Positions 19,606 to 28,685 of a DNA stretch of 50,319 nt are shown here, piece by piece. Numbering within the stretch: the first letter of the stretch is position 1; each line of letters opens with the position of its first letter. Under the pieces are notes generated by a model. That model was not told the DNA's origin. It searched no databases and saw only the letters and a program-made list of their open reading frames with translations. The translations under genes and the position numbers were made by a program. The stretch lies in NCBI GenBank assembly GCA_016630955.3, contig WOCF03000019.1, positions 12,501-62,819 on the forward strand. The letters run 5' to 3'. This DNA comes from Didymella arachidicola. Lineage: Eukaryota; Ascomycota; Dothideomycetes; Pleosporales; Didymellaceae.

Positions 19606-20258
19606 CCGTGCCCGTGCACCTCGTGGGCCTGTTCAGCTCACGGGTCACCTCACCTTCTTTGAGCAATACTTTGCACCCCTATAACTCAACACCACAATGC
19701 CAGTAAAGGAAGCCCTTGCAGAGTTAGACAGTTTAAGACCAGGAGAACAGTTTTCGTACCGCGCTCTAGCCAAAAAACATGGCTGTTCTCGTACTACGTT
19801 GACGCGCCAACACAAGGGTCAAGCACCCCCGCGGGAAGATACTATCAACTCCCAACGTCTATTACACCCACGCGATGAGGCAGAGCTTGTAAAGTACATC
19901 AGAGGGCTTACAGAGAGACACTTAATGCCTACAAGGCAGATGATTATTAATTTCGCGACTCCTTTGTGTGCCTGGGAGCCATCTGATAGCTGGGTTACCC
20001 GCTTCCTCAGCCGTCACTTCGACACTCTCCTCACTGCCTGGTCCACCCCCATGGAATCTGTGCGTCACCAAGCTGACTCAGGTGAGAGATACAGGCAATA
20101 CTTTGATCTTCTGCATCAAAAGATGGCTGAATACAAGGTGCTGCCTGAGAACATGTACAATATGGACGAAAAGGGGTTCATGATTGGGGTCATCTCAAGG
20201 ATGAAGAGATGCTTTGATAGGGTGCTGTATGAGAAGAAGCAGAACAAGCAATCACAGC
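19606..20258 (+). mobile_element. Pogo-like transposon C, 5' part only
   Basis: Starts CCGTGCCCGTGCACC after a TA that belongs to element A's right repeat. The tip matches the D family (CCGTGTCCGTGCGC). Only the 5' end and the N-terminal half of the transposase remain. The sequence then changes abruptly to LINE2 ORF1 at about 20255-20262. No right end is seen. Confidence 0.7.
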
Positions 20259-20635
20259 ACACTAAGCCCACAAAGACTGAGCTAAAGGCTATCCGTCGCG
20301 CAGGAAAAATAGCGCAGCAGCATCTCTACAGGACAGTCGAAAATACCCTTAGACAGTCAACAATTCAGCCTGACACTACTCCTACAGAGGCATCCACCCA
20401 GAGGCAAGGAGGAAATAGCAGGGCTCCACTTCCTACGACCACTACATCCCATGCAGCCTCCTTTACTACCGGCAGAGAAAAGAGACCAAGGCGGGCCGCC
20501 ACAGGCCAGAGAAGCCTCAACGTGGGACAACTGTCTGCCGGCAGCATCCGCCCACAATCAACTATCCACACTGACCCGTCCACCTCGGAGAGGGAAGACG
20601 CCAGCATGACCGATGATCCGCCATCATCATGCTAG
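19697..20635 (+). CDS. Chimeric ORF: pogo DNA-binding region fused in frame to LINE ORF1 tail, 312 aa
   Basis: ATG at 19697. Residues 1 to about 188 are the N-terminus of a D-type pogo transposase: an HTH_psq (EQFSYRALAKKHGCSRTTL), a Tc5-type HTH (LVKYIRGLTERHLMPTRQM), and the start of DDE_1 including only the first acid (YNMDEKGFMIGV). From about residue 190 (KPTKTELKAIRRAG) the frame is LINE ORF1 C-terminus, homologous to the tail of the protein at 9420-11129, ending at TAG 20633-20635. No zinc knuckles are retained. The fusion is open over its whole length. It arose when a 5'-truncated LINE joined the element. Whether it is expressed is unknown; it may simply be a fortuitous open frame. 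Confidence 0.75.
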   Translation: MPVKEALAELDSLRPGEQFSYRALAKKHGCSRTTLTRQHKGQAPPREDTINSQRLLHPRDEAELVKYIRGLTERHLMPTRQMIINFATPLCAWEPSDSWVTRFLSRHFDTLLTAWSTPMESVRHQADSGERYRQYFDLLHQKMAEYKVLPENMYNMDEKGFMIGVISRMKRCFDRVLYEKKQNKQSQHTKPTKTELKAIRRAGKIAQQHLYRTVENTLRQSTIQPDTTPTEASTQRQGGNSRAPLPTTTTSHAASFTTGREKRPRRAATGQRSLNVGQLSAGSIRPQSTIHTDPSTSEREDASMTDDPPSSC

Positions 20636-23600
20636 AACACCCTTATAACATTACAGCCTACAACAGGCATTAACAGCCCAGACCAGCAAGCAAACAACTT
20701 CGTGTATGCTGGGCTAATGTTAGCAGGTGCTCACCTTGGCACATCACAATACTAGAAGTGGCCTTTCAGAAGAGCATAGATGTTGTGTGTGTTCAAGAGC
20801 CCTTCACATGTGCCAACTCAAGAACCTCTACCCACCCTGGTTTCAGACATATAGCACCTATTAGTACCTGGGACAGCCCTAACACACCAGGCTCAGCCCG
20901 TCCTAGGGTAATGACCTACATCCGCAAAGGATGCCACCTACGGTGCCAGGCTGGAGAGAGCCTGAATCACCCAGACATGCTGTGGGCTGTAGTGAATGGA
21001 GTTGCTATACTTAACTGCTACAGACAGCCACACACCCCACACGTTATCCAATATGTTACACATCTTATACCTCCCCAACTCTGCCTTGTAGGAGGAGACT
21101 TCAACGCTAGACACGAATCCTTTGAGCCTACTGTCACTGCAGCTAATAGAGGTGTGGAACTAGCTAGATGGGCTGCCAACGCCTCTATGGACTACATTGG
21201 TGTGCCAGGGCAGCCAACACACTGCGCTGGTCATGTTCTTGACCTTACCTTCTCCAACATCCCATTTGCCGAGTCTGCTGTAGATGCAAGCATGCATAGC
21301 GGGTCAGATCACGAGACAATAGTGACCTCTGTCCCCATCTCCACGCCAGGCACTCCGCATCTAGAACAGTACCACTACAGAGTTCCAGAGACAAGCCTAC
21401 CTAAGTTCGCTGGGCTAGTGGAGATAGGTGCCCAGAGCATCCCGGACCCGCTCTCGGCACAAGACACAACTCAGCTGGATGAGTGCGTCACGCTGCTTAC
21501 AGAAACTGTACGGCACTCTGTACAGGCAGCAGGCAGACTCCACCGCAAGGAAGGTCGCGCTGCACCATGGTGGACCGAGGAGTGCAAGACTACCTACCAG
21601 GCCTACAAGCATGCTAGACAGCTCTGCGCTAGCAGTCTACAGCAAGAGAGACAGACCTTCAAGACCACCGTCCGACAGGCTAAGAGGCAGTACTGGAGGC
21701 ATGTTATCGACAACGCCAAGGACGACAAGGACCTGTTCAAGATCATCGCCTGGCATAAGCTTACACCAGAGAACCAGGAAACTCCTCTTATAGTAAACAA
21801 CAGGACAATATCAGACCCCCTAGAGAAGGCAGAGGCTCTCAGAGAGGAAGTCCTCAACCGGTACACAGCAGACGATGACCTCAGACGCTGCCCAGATCAG
21901 GAGGCTGCGGCCGCTCTCCCGTGGAGCACGTACATCTCACTAGAGGAAGCTGAACGAAATACAATAGGGGTCTCGAGCACCTCACCTGGCACTGACCGCT
22001 CTACCGTACGGCTGCTCCGCGCTTGCTGGGCTCAGGTCGGAGAGCTTATACGAAGGATCTTCCAGCGGTGCCTTGAGCTCAACCACTTCCCAGCACAATG
22101 GAAGCTCGCAGAGGTAGCGATGATACCAAAGGCAGGGAAGACAGATCGGACGTCGCCCCGATCATGGAGACCGATAGCACTCCTCTCCTGTATTGGAAAG
22201 GGACTTGAACGAACAGTAGCTCGAAGAATCGCGTGGACCGCCATGACACACAGGATCCTTAGCTCCCAGCATGGCGGCGCACTTCCAAAGCGCTCTGCAG
22301 CAGACCTCACCGCAGCGTTCACCCACGACACTGAAGCAGCATGGGTGCTTGGAAAGCATGTCACTATGGTCACCCTAGATGTGCAAGGCGCTTTTGACGC
22401 TCTCCTCAAAAACCGTCTGCTACATCGTATGGTCGAACAGGGCTGGCCACAAAGGACCATCCTCTTTATTAACTCTTTCCTCACTGATCGAAGGGTCCAA
22501 GTCCGCCTAGGACAAGTTACTACCCCTAGCTACCCTGTTGCCTGTGGCACACCTCAGGGGTCGCCCCTCTCGCCCGTACTATACACACTGTACCTAGCAG
22601 AGCTACTCTCTATGGACACTAAACGGAGGTTTGGATATGCAGACGATATATGCCTATACCGGGCCTCGCACTCAATGGACGACAACGTCGAGCTCCTGGC
22701 ATCAGATCTACGGCAGATCAGAGCGTGGGGCGAGGTCAACAAGGTCACCTTTGCGCCAGAAAAGCAGGAAATGATACACCTGACCAGACAGCGGAGCAGC
22801 TATGCCCCTCCCTGTGTGGTAGACGAGCAGCTCACAATCCATCCAATCCTCCCGGGTGGAGAGCACAGCCAGCCAGCCCTGCGTTGGCTAGGCGTGTGGT
22901 TCGACCGCAGACTCACCTTTAGACGACACGTAGCTACACGCACTGCAAAAGCTGCTAAGATAGCCTATCATATTCGTAGCCTAGCCAGGACTACCGATGG
23001 ACCACCAGCCAGCTCCCTTCGCAAGGCTACTATTGCCTGTGTGTACCCATCGCTCCTGTACGGAACTGAATGCTGGTACAGAGGCCGCACGAAACAGCCA
23101 CACACACTGAAACCAGGCAGGCCACAAGAGGTCAGCGCCTATATTGGGTGGCACATATCTGCTATAGACAAGGCATTGGCCATAGCAGCACGAGGCATCC
23201 TACCAGCGTGGAGAACAACCCCTGCAGCTGCACTCTTCCGAGACGCCGGACTGCTATCGGCAGCAGTAGCACTAGAGGAAGCCAAACTCAGATTTGCAAC
23301 CCACCTGCGCACCACAGACGCAGATCATCCTCTCACTAGGCGCACATCAGTACCTATCGTAAACAGGGGCGTGAAAACTGGACAGCCCCAGCGAGTCAAG
23401 ACCAAAGTCCAACAGATAGCGTCGCTTCTACCAGAGATCCCCAGGACTACGCTAGCAGCCCCTCACTACTCAACTGCATGCCGAACTGACCTAACGCTCG
23501 GCATAGACAAGAAGACGGCAGCCACGGCTTTCCAAGAATGGTGGGCTCAGCTCCCATCACTAGACGTCACCATCTTCTCAGACGGCTCTGAACAATATAC

Positions 23601-24656
23601 TAAGGAAGGAGAAAAGCGAGTCACCTATGGCTTTGCAGTGTATCAGAACAGAAATCAGCTGCACACTGGACGCGGGTCACTCCACCCTACCTCACACGTC
23701 TTTGACGCTGAAGCTGTAGGGGCGTGGAGAGGCCTCCAGCATGCCGTAAGACAACCAGAGCTCCGCACACGCCGAATCTGGCTGTGCATAAACAGCACCT
23801 CAGTGATATGGTGTCTCAGGGGCGACGCGCCCCCTGCCTCCCAATGGGCCTTCCTGGAGTGCCATGGTGCCATGGAGACCCACGACGTTTCAATCAGGTG
23901 GGCCCCTGGACACCTAGGCATCGAAGGAAATGAGGCCGCAGACAAACTAGCCAACCTAGAAGCCCAACATCCATCACCCCCAACTGGAGAAGCCGCTCTG
24001 CCAACACTCTCAGGCATCAAGACAGTTGCCCGCAAGACACTGCGCCACAAGCAGCAGACCTGGTGGTCTGACAGGAAGACCAAGCTCTCAAAGTGGTACA
24101 AGAGCTGGGACTTGGACTACGCACCACGCAGCGGCTCGAAGGAGCTCGATCTGCCAAGACCTATCCTAGCCAGACTGCTTTCTATCCGGACTAGACATGG
24201 CGATTTCGCCTGGTACCATGGAAAGTACAACCACAAGGATGCGAACCTCACCTGCTCATGCGGGTGCGACAAGACGCCAGAGCACCTCGCGCTCTACCGC
24301 AAGACCCGAGTGACCTTTAGCAGATGGCCACTGCGACCACTAATACCACCATCCAGCCAGGCGGATGGCCTAGCGTACACTGCAGCACTAGTAAGGGAGC
24401 CAGAGGCCTTTGAAGCATTTGTCAAACTCACACAGTACTACACCAAGATCTGCCCCCGCTAGCTTTTGCAGCCCTGCAACAGACAGCAGCAATGCAGCAC
24501 CTACTTCTGCTAGGTCCAGCACAATGGATGCGAACCCCTCCCCCCCCCCCCCCCCCCTCTTCCAAATACATATACACACACTCTCTCCCTCTTTCTCTCT
24601 TTCGGCACATAGATGCCTCAGAATGCAAGGAAATCACCCTAATGTACATACATAGA
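20256..24656 (+). mobile_element. LINE2: 5'-truncated Tad1-like LINE
   Basis: Same family as LINE1. It begins inside ORF1 near 20256-20262 and has a complete ORF2 and a 3' untranslated region ending near 24650-24656. A run of 17 C lies at 24540-24556. The last shared sequence with LINE1 is around CACCCTAATGTACA (about 24636-24649). LINE2 stops there, whereas LINE1 runs on for about 200 bp to a CCAA tail. No target-site duplication links the two flanks: pogo C on the left, LINE3 on the right. A rearrangement or an unusual insertion is therefore possible. Confidence 0.82.
20674..24462 (+). CDS. LINE2 ORF2 polyprotein (EEP, RT, RNase H), open for 1,262 aa
   Basis: The frame is open from 20674 to the stop ending at 24462. 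Homology with LINE1 begins at about 20698 (LRVCWANVSRCSP, HITILEVAFQK), upstream of any ATG, so the start is uncertain. The first in-frame ATG would fall inside the endonuclease domain. Order: EEP endonuclease (GGDFNARHESF near residue 145, SGSDHETIV near 210), reverse transcriptase (GTPQGSPLSP, FGYADD near 655), RNase H (IFSDGSEQ near 969, GHLGIEGNEAADKL near 1080), and a C-terminal cysteine cluster (CSCGCDKTPEHL near 1195). All catalytic motifs are present. Since ORF1 is truncated, this copy could act only with ORF1 protein supplied elsewhere. Confidence 0.9.
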   Translation, partial: QPRPASKQLRVCWANVSRCSPWHITILEVAFQKSIDVVCVQEPFTCANSRTSTHPGFRHIAPISTWDSPNTPGSARPRVMTYIRKGCHLRCQAGESLNHPDMLWAVVNGVAILNCYRQPHTPHVIQYVTHLIPPQLCLVGGDFNARHESFEPTVTAANRGVELARWAANASMDYIGVPGQPTHCAGHVLDLTFSNIPFAESAVDASMHSGSDHETIVTSVPISTPGTPHLEQYHYRVPETSLPKFAGLVEIGAQSIPDPLSAQDTTQLDECVTLLTETVRHSVQAAGRLHRKEGRAAPWWTEECKTTYQAYKHARQLCASSLQQERQTFKTTVRQAKRQYWRHVIDNAKDDKDLFKIIAWHKLTPENQETPLIVNNRTISDPLEKAEALREEVLNRYTADDDLRRCPDQEAAAALPWSTYISLEEAERNTIGVSSTSPGTDRSTVRLLRACWAQVGELIRRIFQRCLELNHFPAQWKLAEVAMIPKAGKTDRTSPRSWRPIALLSCIGKGLERTVARRIAWTAMTHRILSSQHGGALPKRSAADLTAAFTHDTEAAWVLGKHVTMVTLDVQGAFDALLKNRLLHRMVEQGWPQRTILFINSFLTDRRVQVRLGQVTTPSYPVACGTPQGSPLSPVLYTLYLAELLSMDTKRRFGYADDICLYRASHSMDDNVELLASDLRQIRAWGEVNKVTFAPEKQEMIHLTRQRSSYAPPCVVDEQLTIHPILPGGEHSQPALRWLGVWFDRRLTFRRHVATRTAKAAKIAYHIRSLARTTDGPPASSLRKATIACVYPSLLYGTECWYRGRTKQPHTLKPGRPQEVSAYIGWHISAIDKALAIAARGILPAWRTTPAAALFRDAGLLSAAVALEEAKLRFATHLRTTDADHPLTRRTSVPIVNRGVKTGQPQRVKTKVQQIASLLPEIPRTTLAAPHYSTACRTDLTLGIDKKTAATAFQEWWAQLPSLDVTIFSDGSEQYTKEGEKRVTYGFAVYQNRNQLHTGRGSLHPTSHVFDAEAVGAWRGLQHAVRQPELRTRRIWLCINSTSVIWCLRGDAPPASQWAFLECHGAMETHDVSIRWAPGHLGIEGNEAADKLANLEAQHPSPPTGEAALPTLSGIKTVARKTLRHKQQTWWSDRKTKLSKWYKSWDLDYAPRSGSKELDLPRPILARLLSIRTRHGDFAWYHGKYNHKDANLTCSCGCDKTPEHLALYRKTRVTFSRWPLRPLIPPSSQADGLAYTAALVREPEAFEAFVKLTQYYTKICPR

Positions 24657-25440
24657 TGGTTGTTTGACGCTTTGTGCATTGTATGTAGCTGCTAGTGGGA
24701 TGCCCCTGGCTGCTGCTGCAGCGTAGCTCATGGGTCCGTTCGCCTGCTCTTGTGGTCTCTTGTTCCTGATCTCTCTCGCAACCTCCAGCGTCGCTTTACC
24801 CACCTCTGTAGCATCCTTGGCCGCTGCCCTCGCCTCCTCTGCCGTGTTGCTATTCTGTTGTATGTTCGCTGCTGACTGTTGAACGAGTTCTACGGTGTTC
24901 TTGAGTTCGCTCTTGATTACGTCGAGGGCCTGCGCCGTGTGTTCTGCTGTAGCCTTGGCCTCGGTCTGGGCGACGCGGAGGGCGTCGCTGATAGCGCTGA
25001 GGTCGGGCGTGTGCTGCATCTTCAAGACGAACGTCAGTGAGCCGCGAATGATGTCGCTGACGATGTCTGTCGGCGTGGACTGGCTGCCGGTGCGCTCGAT
25101 AAGGTGCAGTACGTCGTGCAGAAAAGTGCTGAGGCATGTAGCGTGCTCGCGAATTGGGCTGGGCCATGTCGACCGTCGAGGCCACGGTGTCGCCATGACG
25201 CCTCAGAAGCAGTGGGCGCTGCTCCTGAGTGCTGGCTAGTCGAACGGCGTCTCTAGTAGACGTTTGCGTGCGGTAAATTGCGTTGATTCCAAAAAGTGAA
25301 ATTCTCGCTGTTGTCGTGTTTTCGGCTAGAAACTTTATATAGCCGGAAAGTATATAGCCGAGCTTAAGTCGAACTAGTGTAATCTTAAAACAGCCTAGCG
25401 AATCACGCGCTGTAAATGTCGAGAACAAACCAAACTTACA
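24650..25440 (-). mobile_element. LINE3: 5' end of a different LINE family, minus strand
   Basis: Contains a 5' untranslated region (about 25197-25440) and the N-terminal half of ORF1. It is cut where LINE2 ends. The ORF1 sequence is unlike LINE1 ORF1, so this is another Tad-like family. LINE2 and LINE3 meet tail to cut end, in opposite directions. Confidence 0.7.
24660..25196 (-). pseudogene. LINE3 ORF1, N-terminal part
   Basis: ATG at 25196 (MATPWPRRSTWPSP). The protein is helical and alanine/glutamate-rich (DALRVAQTEAKATAEHTAQA), a coiled-coil-forming region usual for ORF1 N-termini. It is followed by PMSYAAAAARGIPLA, a phrase typical of fungal LINE gag-like proteins just before the nucleic-acid-binding part. 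The authentic reading ends around 24665-24680; the last residues before the stop at 24639 come from LINE2 DNA. The zinc knuckles and ORF2 are missing. Confidence 0.72.
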
Positions 25441-25709
25441 GTCGGGCTCAAGAGCACGGGTACTAGTGGGTGCCGGTGGGTACCTAAGTAGGTGTTAGGT
25501 GGGTGCAGGTGGATACAGGTTAACGTAGGAGGACGTAGCCTATACTGTGGTCTAACGTTTTCGGGAGGCCTACTTCGTACAGAATATAAGATGACGCCGG
25601 AACTAGCTGTTTCAAACACTAATTGCCATTTCTCTACGCACGAAGGCCCAATCTCTAGTAATCTACTGTGTACTATGGTTGCAGGCATATATTACTCTGC
25701 CCTCGCTCT

Positions 25710-26190
25710 CTACAGCTTTGGGCCCTGGAAAATGACCGGCGGCTCTACCCTTCCAGCATGAATACGACTAAACTTTCCTTCTTTATTGAGTTCATACATT
25801 ACAACAAACGCAGTGATGTAGCCACCCCCCTTGACAGCCGTTGCCCCGAAATCCGCGAATGGCTGTTCATGTCTGTCAACAGAGTACTTTTAAATATTTA
25901 GTCGACTTCCAACTCACCTCTTCAAGATCCACCTTGGCGGTGAAGGTAATAGTTGCAGTCAGGGCTACCGCATCTCTACCCATGACCACGACATGTGGAG
26001 CGACATGCTCTAACATCGTCTGGCGTCCGATTTTGAAGAATTCGGCAACCTTTTCCTTGCTGTTGATTACCATATGACCTAGAGCCATGACAAGATCGTC
26101 GGCGTAGTAGGCCATGTACGTCTCGGTGTCGTTTCGGTTGAAGGCATCGATATACCTGTCCAGATCTTGCCTCATGCAGATATTGACCAT
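25710..26190 (-). CDS. SnoaL/NTF2-like protein, 141 aa, one intron
   Basis: ATG at 26190 (MVNICMRQDLDRYID). Exon 1 is 26190-25918; the intron 25917-25863 is 55 nt (GTGAGT to CAG); exon 2 is 25862-25710. Joined length is 426 nt, 142 codons with stop. The fold signature is the NTF2-like/SnoaL start DLDRYIDAFNRNDTETYMAYYADDLV, followed by a beta-rich half (VVVMGRDAVALTATITF, GGGYITAFVVMYELNKEGK) ending in a RIHAGRVEPP strand. Family members are small cyclases, dehydratases or isomerases of secondary metabolism and catabolism; the reaction cannot be assigned. The gene looks intact and lies next to the broken monooxygenase/aldehyde dehydrogenase pair. Confidence 0.75.
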
Positions 26191-27486
26191 AATTATTTCG
26201 TTTTTAGATTTAGGAGAAATTATATTATAACATAGTCGCTCGCAAAAGACGCACTTCCCTCTTCTTATAGTACAGATGGGCGGCTTCGAAATTAAGTCCC
26301 GCACTCGGCTAGGGACCACGTATCATAGGTGAAACTCAACTAACGAACCCCGCATCCACGACACTAACAATGTGGGGTTGGAATCACATAAGTCCACGCA
26401 GCCACTTGCACATTAAGTAGCGCCTAATAGTTGTTTAGGGAGGTCCACTAAGGTAGAAAACTTAAGTTCTGTGGGTGTATGAGTGTGCAGGTGGCTACAG
26501 GTGCAGATTGCGGGGTTGACGATTTGCCCTTAAAATAGGGTCAAACAGGCCATGTGATATCGTTGTAAGGCATGTAGATCTTTCGTGTCGGTACATGCTG
26601 AATTCTTGCCTTGATTTAGCTACGCTGTTTGCTATTATACTTAACTACTAAGCATGTACTACCTGCGATGCTATCTACATATACTTAGAATTCAAAGAAG
26701 AGTTCTGCTGCTACTGGGAGTTAGGGAATCAAACCTTAGAAGAACTATTGCTCTCTTGGTCTAGGCATGCAAGCTTGATAAGGTCAGCGGGACGCAGAGC
26801 TTGGTTCACACTCTAAATTATAGAGCTGACCTTATAGTAGACATCGTACCTATAGACAAAGCTTTATTGCGCAGGATTAAGCCTAGATCTATTAGATTTA
26901 TTCTCATGACCTAACATATAGAACTTACTAGTAGAACGGATAACTAGGCTGTAGCTCTTTAAATTGCTGTTTTATTAAGTAATCGCGAGTTTGCTGTTTA
27001 GGGCTATTATGTCGATAATTGGTATGTCTCTCTACAGCTTATCAGTTCTATGCTCGGCGATCCTAAAGATAAGGCCTACAAACCTGTCGCAAACTGCCTT
27101 TCTGTAGTGCAGAACTACGACTCTTCCTTAACTGTTTGTATATTTGGAAGATTCGCGGGAAATCTTTGCGGGAGCTGGTCCTTGATAGCAGGCGGCCTAA
27201 GGCAGTTCCATATTCCAATAAAGAGCCTGCGCCTTAAGCCAGATAAGGAAGCTTGGATGGCATGCGTCTCCGAGAAGGACCACAGTGCTCTCTGGATTGG
27301 ACCAATGATCAAGCTCCTCCACTAGCGGAAGTCAATGTTATAACACTAGCTAGAAGTCAATGTGATAGCAACATCGACTTACTATGCATTAATTTCCACT
27401 TGTCCACTTTTTTGACCTCGGACAGAAGGCTTTTTCGCCTGCAAAAGTGAGACTTAGCCCTCGAAAGTACTTAAGAGAATGACAAT
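26191..27486. other. Gene-poor AT-rich stretch
   Basis: No recognisable gene. 26580-27020 is AT-rich with many stops and TpA-rich words, possibly an old repeat. A 91-codon frame at 27050-27325 (plus) has no recognisable feature. A motif like TGCAGGTGGCTACAGGT near 26486 also occurs near 25504 with one difference. Confidence 0.4.
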
Positions 27487-28371
27487 ACCGTGGATCCTAG
27501 TCACAGAAGACCTGCAGCATCTCTAAAGTGTCTCCCGCAACTCTGGATAATCCTTCGGGAAGATCATCGGGAACAAGGAGCACAATATTGATCAATGTAT
27601 TTGCCTTGATAGGATAAGAGATTGCGTGGCAGTCGGGCCCCGTCCACAGAGCAACCCTGGGTATAGAGAAGAAATCTCTCATCTCATCATTTCTAATTTC
27701 CTCAATTTTGAGGATGACGCGGTACGCGAGGTCTCTAGTCAGTATTGGGGTGTACTGTTTACCAAATACAATTTCACGGCATTTGGACCAGAGACCTGGC
27801 TTGATAAGTTTGCGAAGACAAAAATAGTGGACACATACCGTCAGCCCCAATCAAAAGATCGCCATGGATAACGTCCGCGTTTGCCAAAGTGATGGATGGG
27901 AGACCTGGGTCGACGCTGGTAACGAGCGCCCCGAACTTGAACCTGACACCCAGTTCTCTCGCACGTTCATACATACTCATCTGAAGGTCTGCTCTGTGCA
28001 TATCCAGAAAAGGGCTCTTGTACTTTTCTAACATCTCATTGCCATAACCATTTCGCTTGCCGATGATCTCACCATCGGCGTATCGATGTATGGTGAACAC
28101 TTCTGGGCTTGAGGAAAGCGCCTCAAGAGTTTCGCTCAAGCCCCATTGATTCAGCAGGCGCGTTGCATTTGGTGTGACTTTCAATCCAGCTCCAACTTGA
28201 ATGTTCCATCAGAAGGTCGTTCTCGACCCGCAGGGATATGTTGTGTACCTCCGCCAATTCTGGTGCACTCTCCACTATCAGTACATCATGCTCAGATCTC
28301 TCTACTTTTATGGAGATTGCAGCCGCAAGGTCTCCTAATCCAGCTCCAATGATAATGATCTTTAAGGACAT
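27487..28371 (-). pseudogene. FAD-dependent monooxygenase (salicylate-hydroxylase type), truncated
   Basis: ATG at 28371 (MSLKIIIIGAGLGDLAAAI). The Rossmann GxGxxG has Asp in place of its last conserved Gly. The next piece (28184-27860) carries VTPNATRLLNQWGL and GDLLIGADG, the latter split by a good intron (GTATGT to CCAG, about 40 nt) from LWSKCREIVFG. The frame then continues to a TAG at 27497-27499 within CD*DPR, where the family has DWDP, so Trp became stop. After that the expected GDAxHxxxP FAD-binding half is missing. The join between 28260 and 28190 needs a one-base correction, as the obvious intron (53 nt) leaves the wrong frame. Family members hydroxylate aromatic acids such as salicylate or vanillate with NAD(P)H. 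It diverges from the aldehyde dehydrogenase gene. Confidence 0.78.
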
Positions 28372-28685
28372 GTTCCGGCTCTCGAAGGTGATGCGGTAAT
28401 TGGGAAATTCGATTACTTGCCTTGTGACTGATGAATGATGCATGACTTACAGATTGAAGCAACCAAGTTATTGAAATTTGTTAATAGCCACCCGAACTGT
28501 CTGATCCATTGTGGGGAATGTACCCAACCGCAAATATGTTCGGTCATTTGGACCTCTGACCCCACACAACCTACCCTGCGCTAGCCTCGAAATTCAAATC
28601 ACAGCAACGACTATGGCTTGAACTTAATGAAAGGAAACCTGGAGCTTTGTATCCGATCGTTTGCAAATTCAAATTCCGAGCTTCA
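28372..28685. promoter_or_regulatory. Shared upstream region of monooxygenase and aldehyde dehydrogenase genes
   Basis: 314 bp between two divergent starts (28371 minus, 28686 plus). No clear TATA box or operator was identified. The arrangement suggests the pair was once co-regulated. Confidence 0.35.

Larger units (their letters stand above)
15948..19608 (+). mobile_element. Pogo-like transposon A, interrupted by element B
   Basis: The left end (from about 15947) has two direct copies of an AATGGCGCACC word followed by TTGCCAAGACCACACC. The right end at about 19577-19608 is the inverted copy, altered only by transitions. Removing element B (17661-19494 plus one TA) restores A's 3' end, where GAGATA joins GAGGATTAATTTAAGC, which parallels B's own sequence after its zinc knuckle. 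The last bases of the right repeat contain the TA into which element C inserted (19604-19605). A is a diverged sister of B and is inactivated. Confidence 0.78.

Noticed and set aside
24540..24556. Run of 17 C as a LINE tail
   Set aside because: It lies about 100 bp before the end of sequence shared with LINE1, so it is internal to the 3' untranslated region.
28190..28260. Clean intron joining the monooxygenase N-terminus to VTPNATRLL
   Set aside because: The only GT-AG pair of sensible size (53 nt) leaves the wrong frame, so a one-base defect is more likely.
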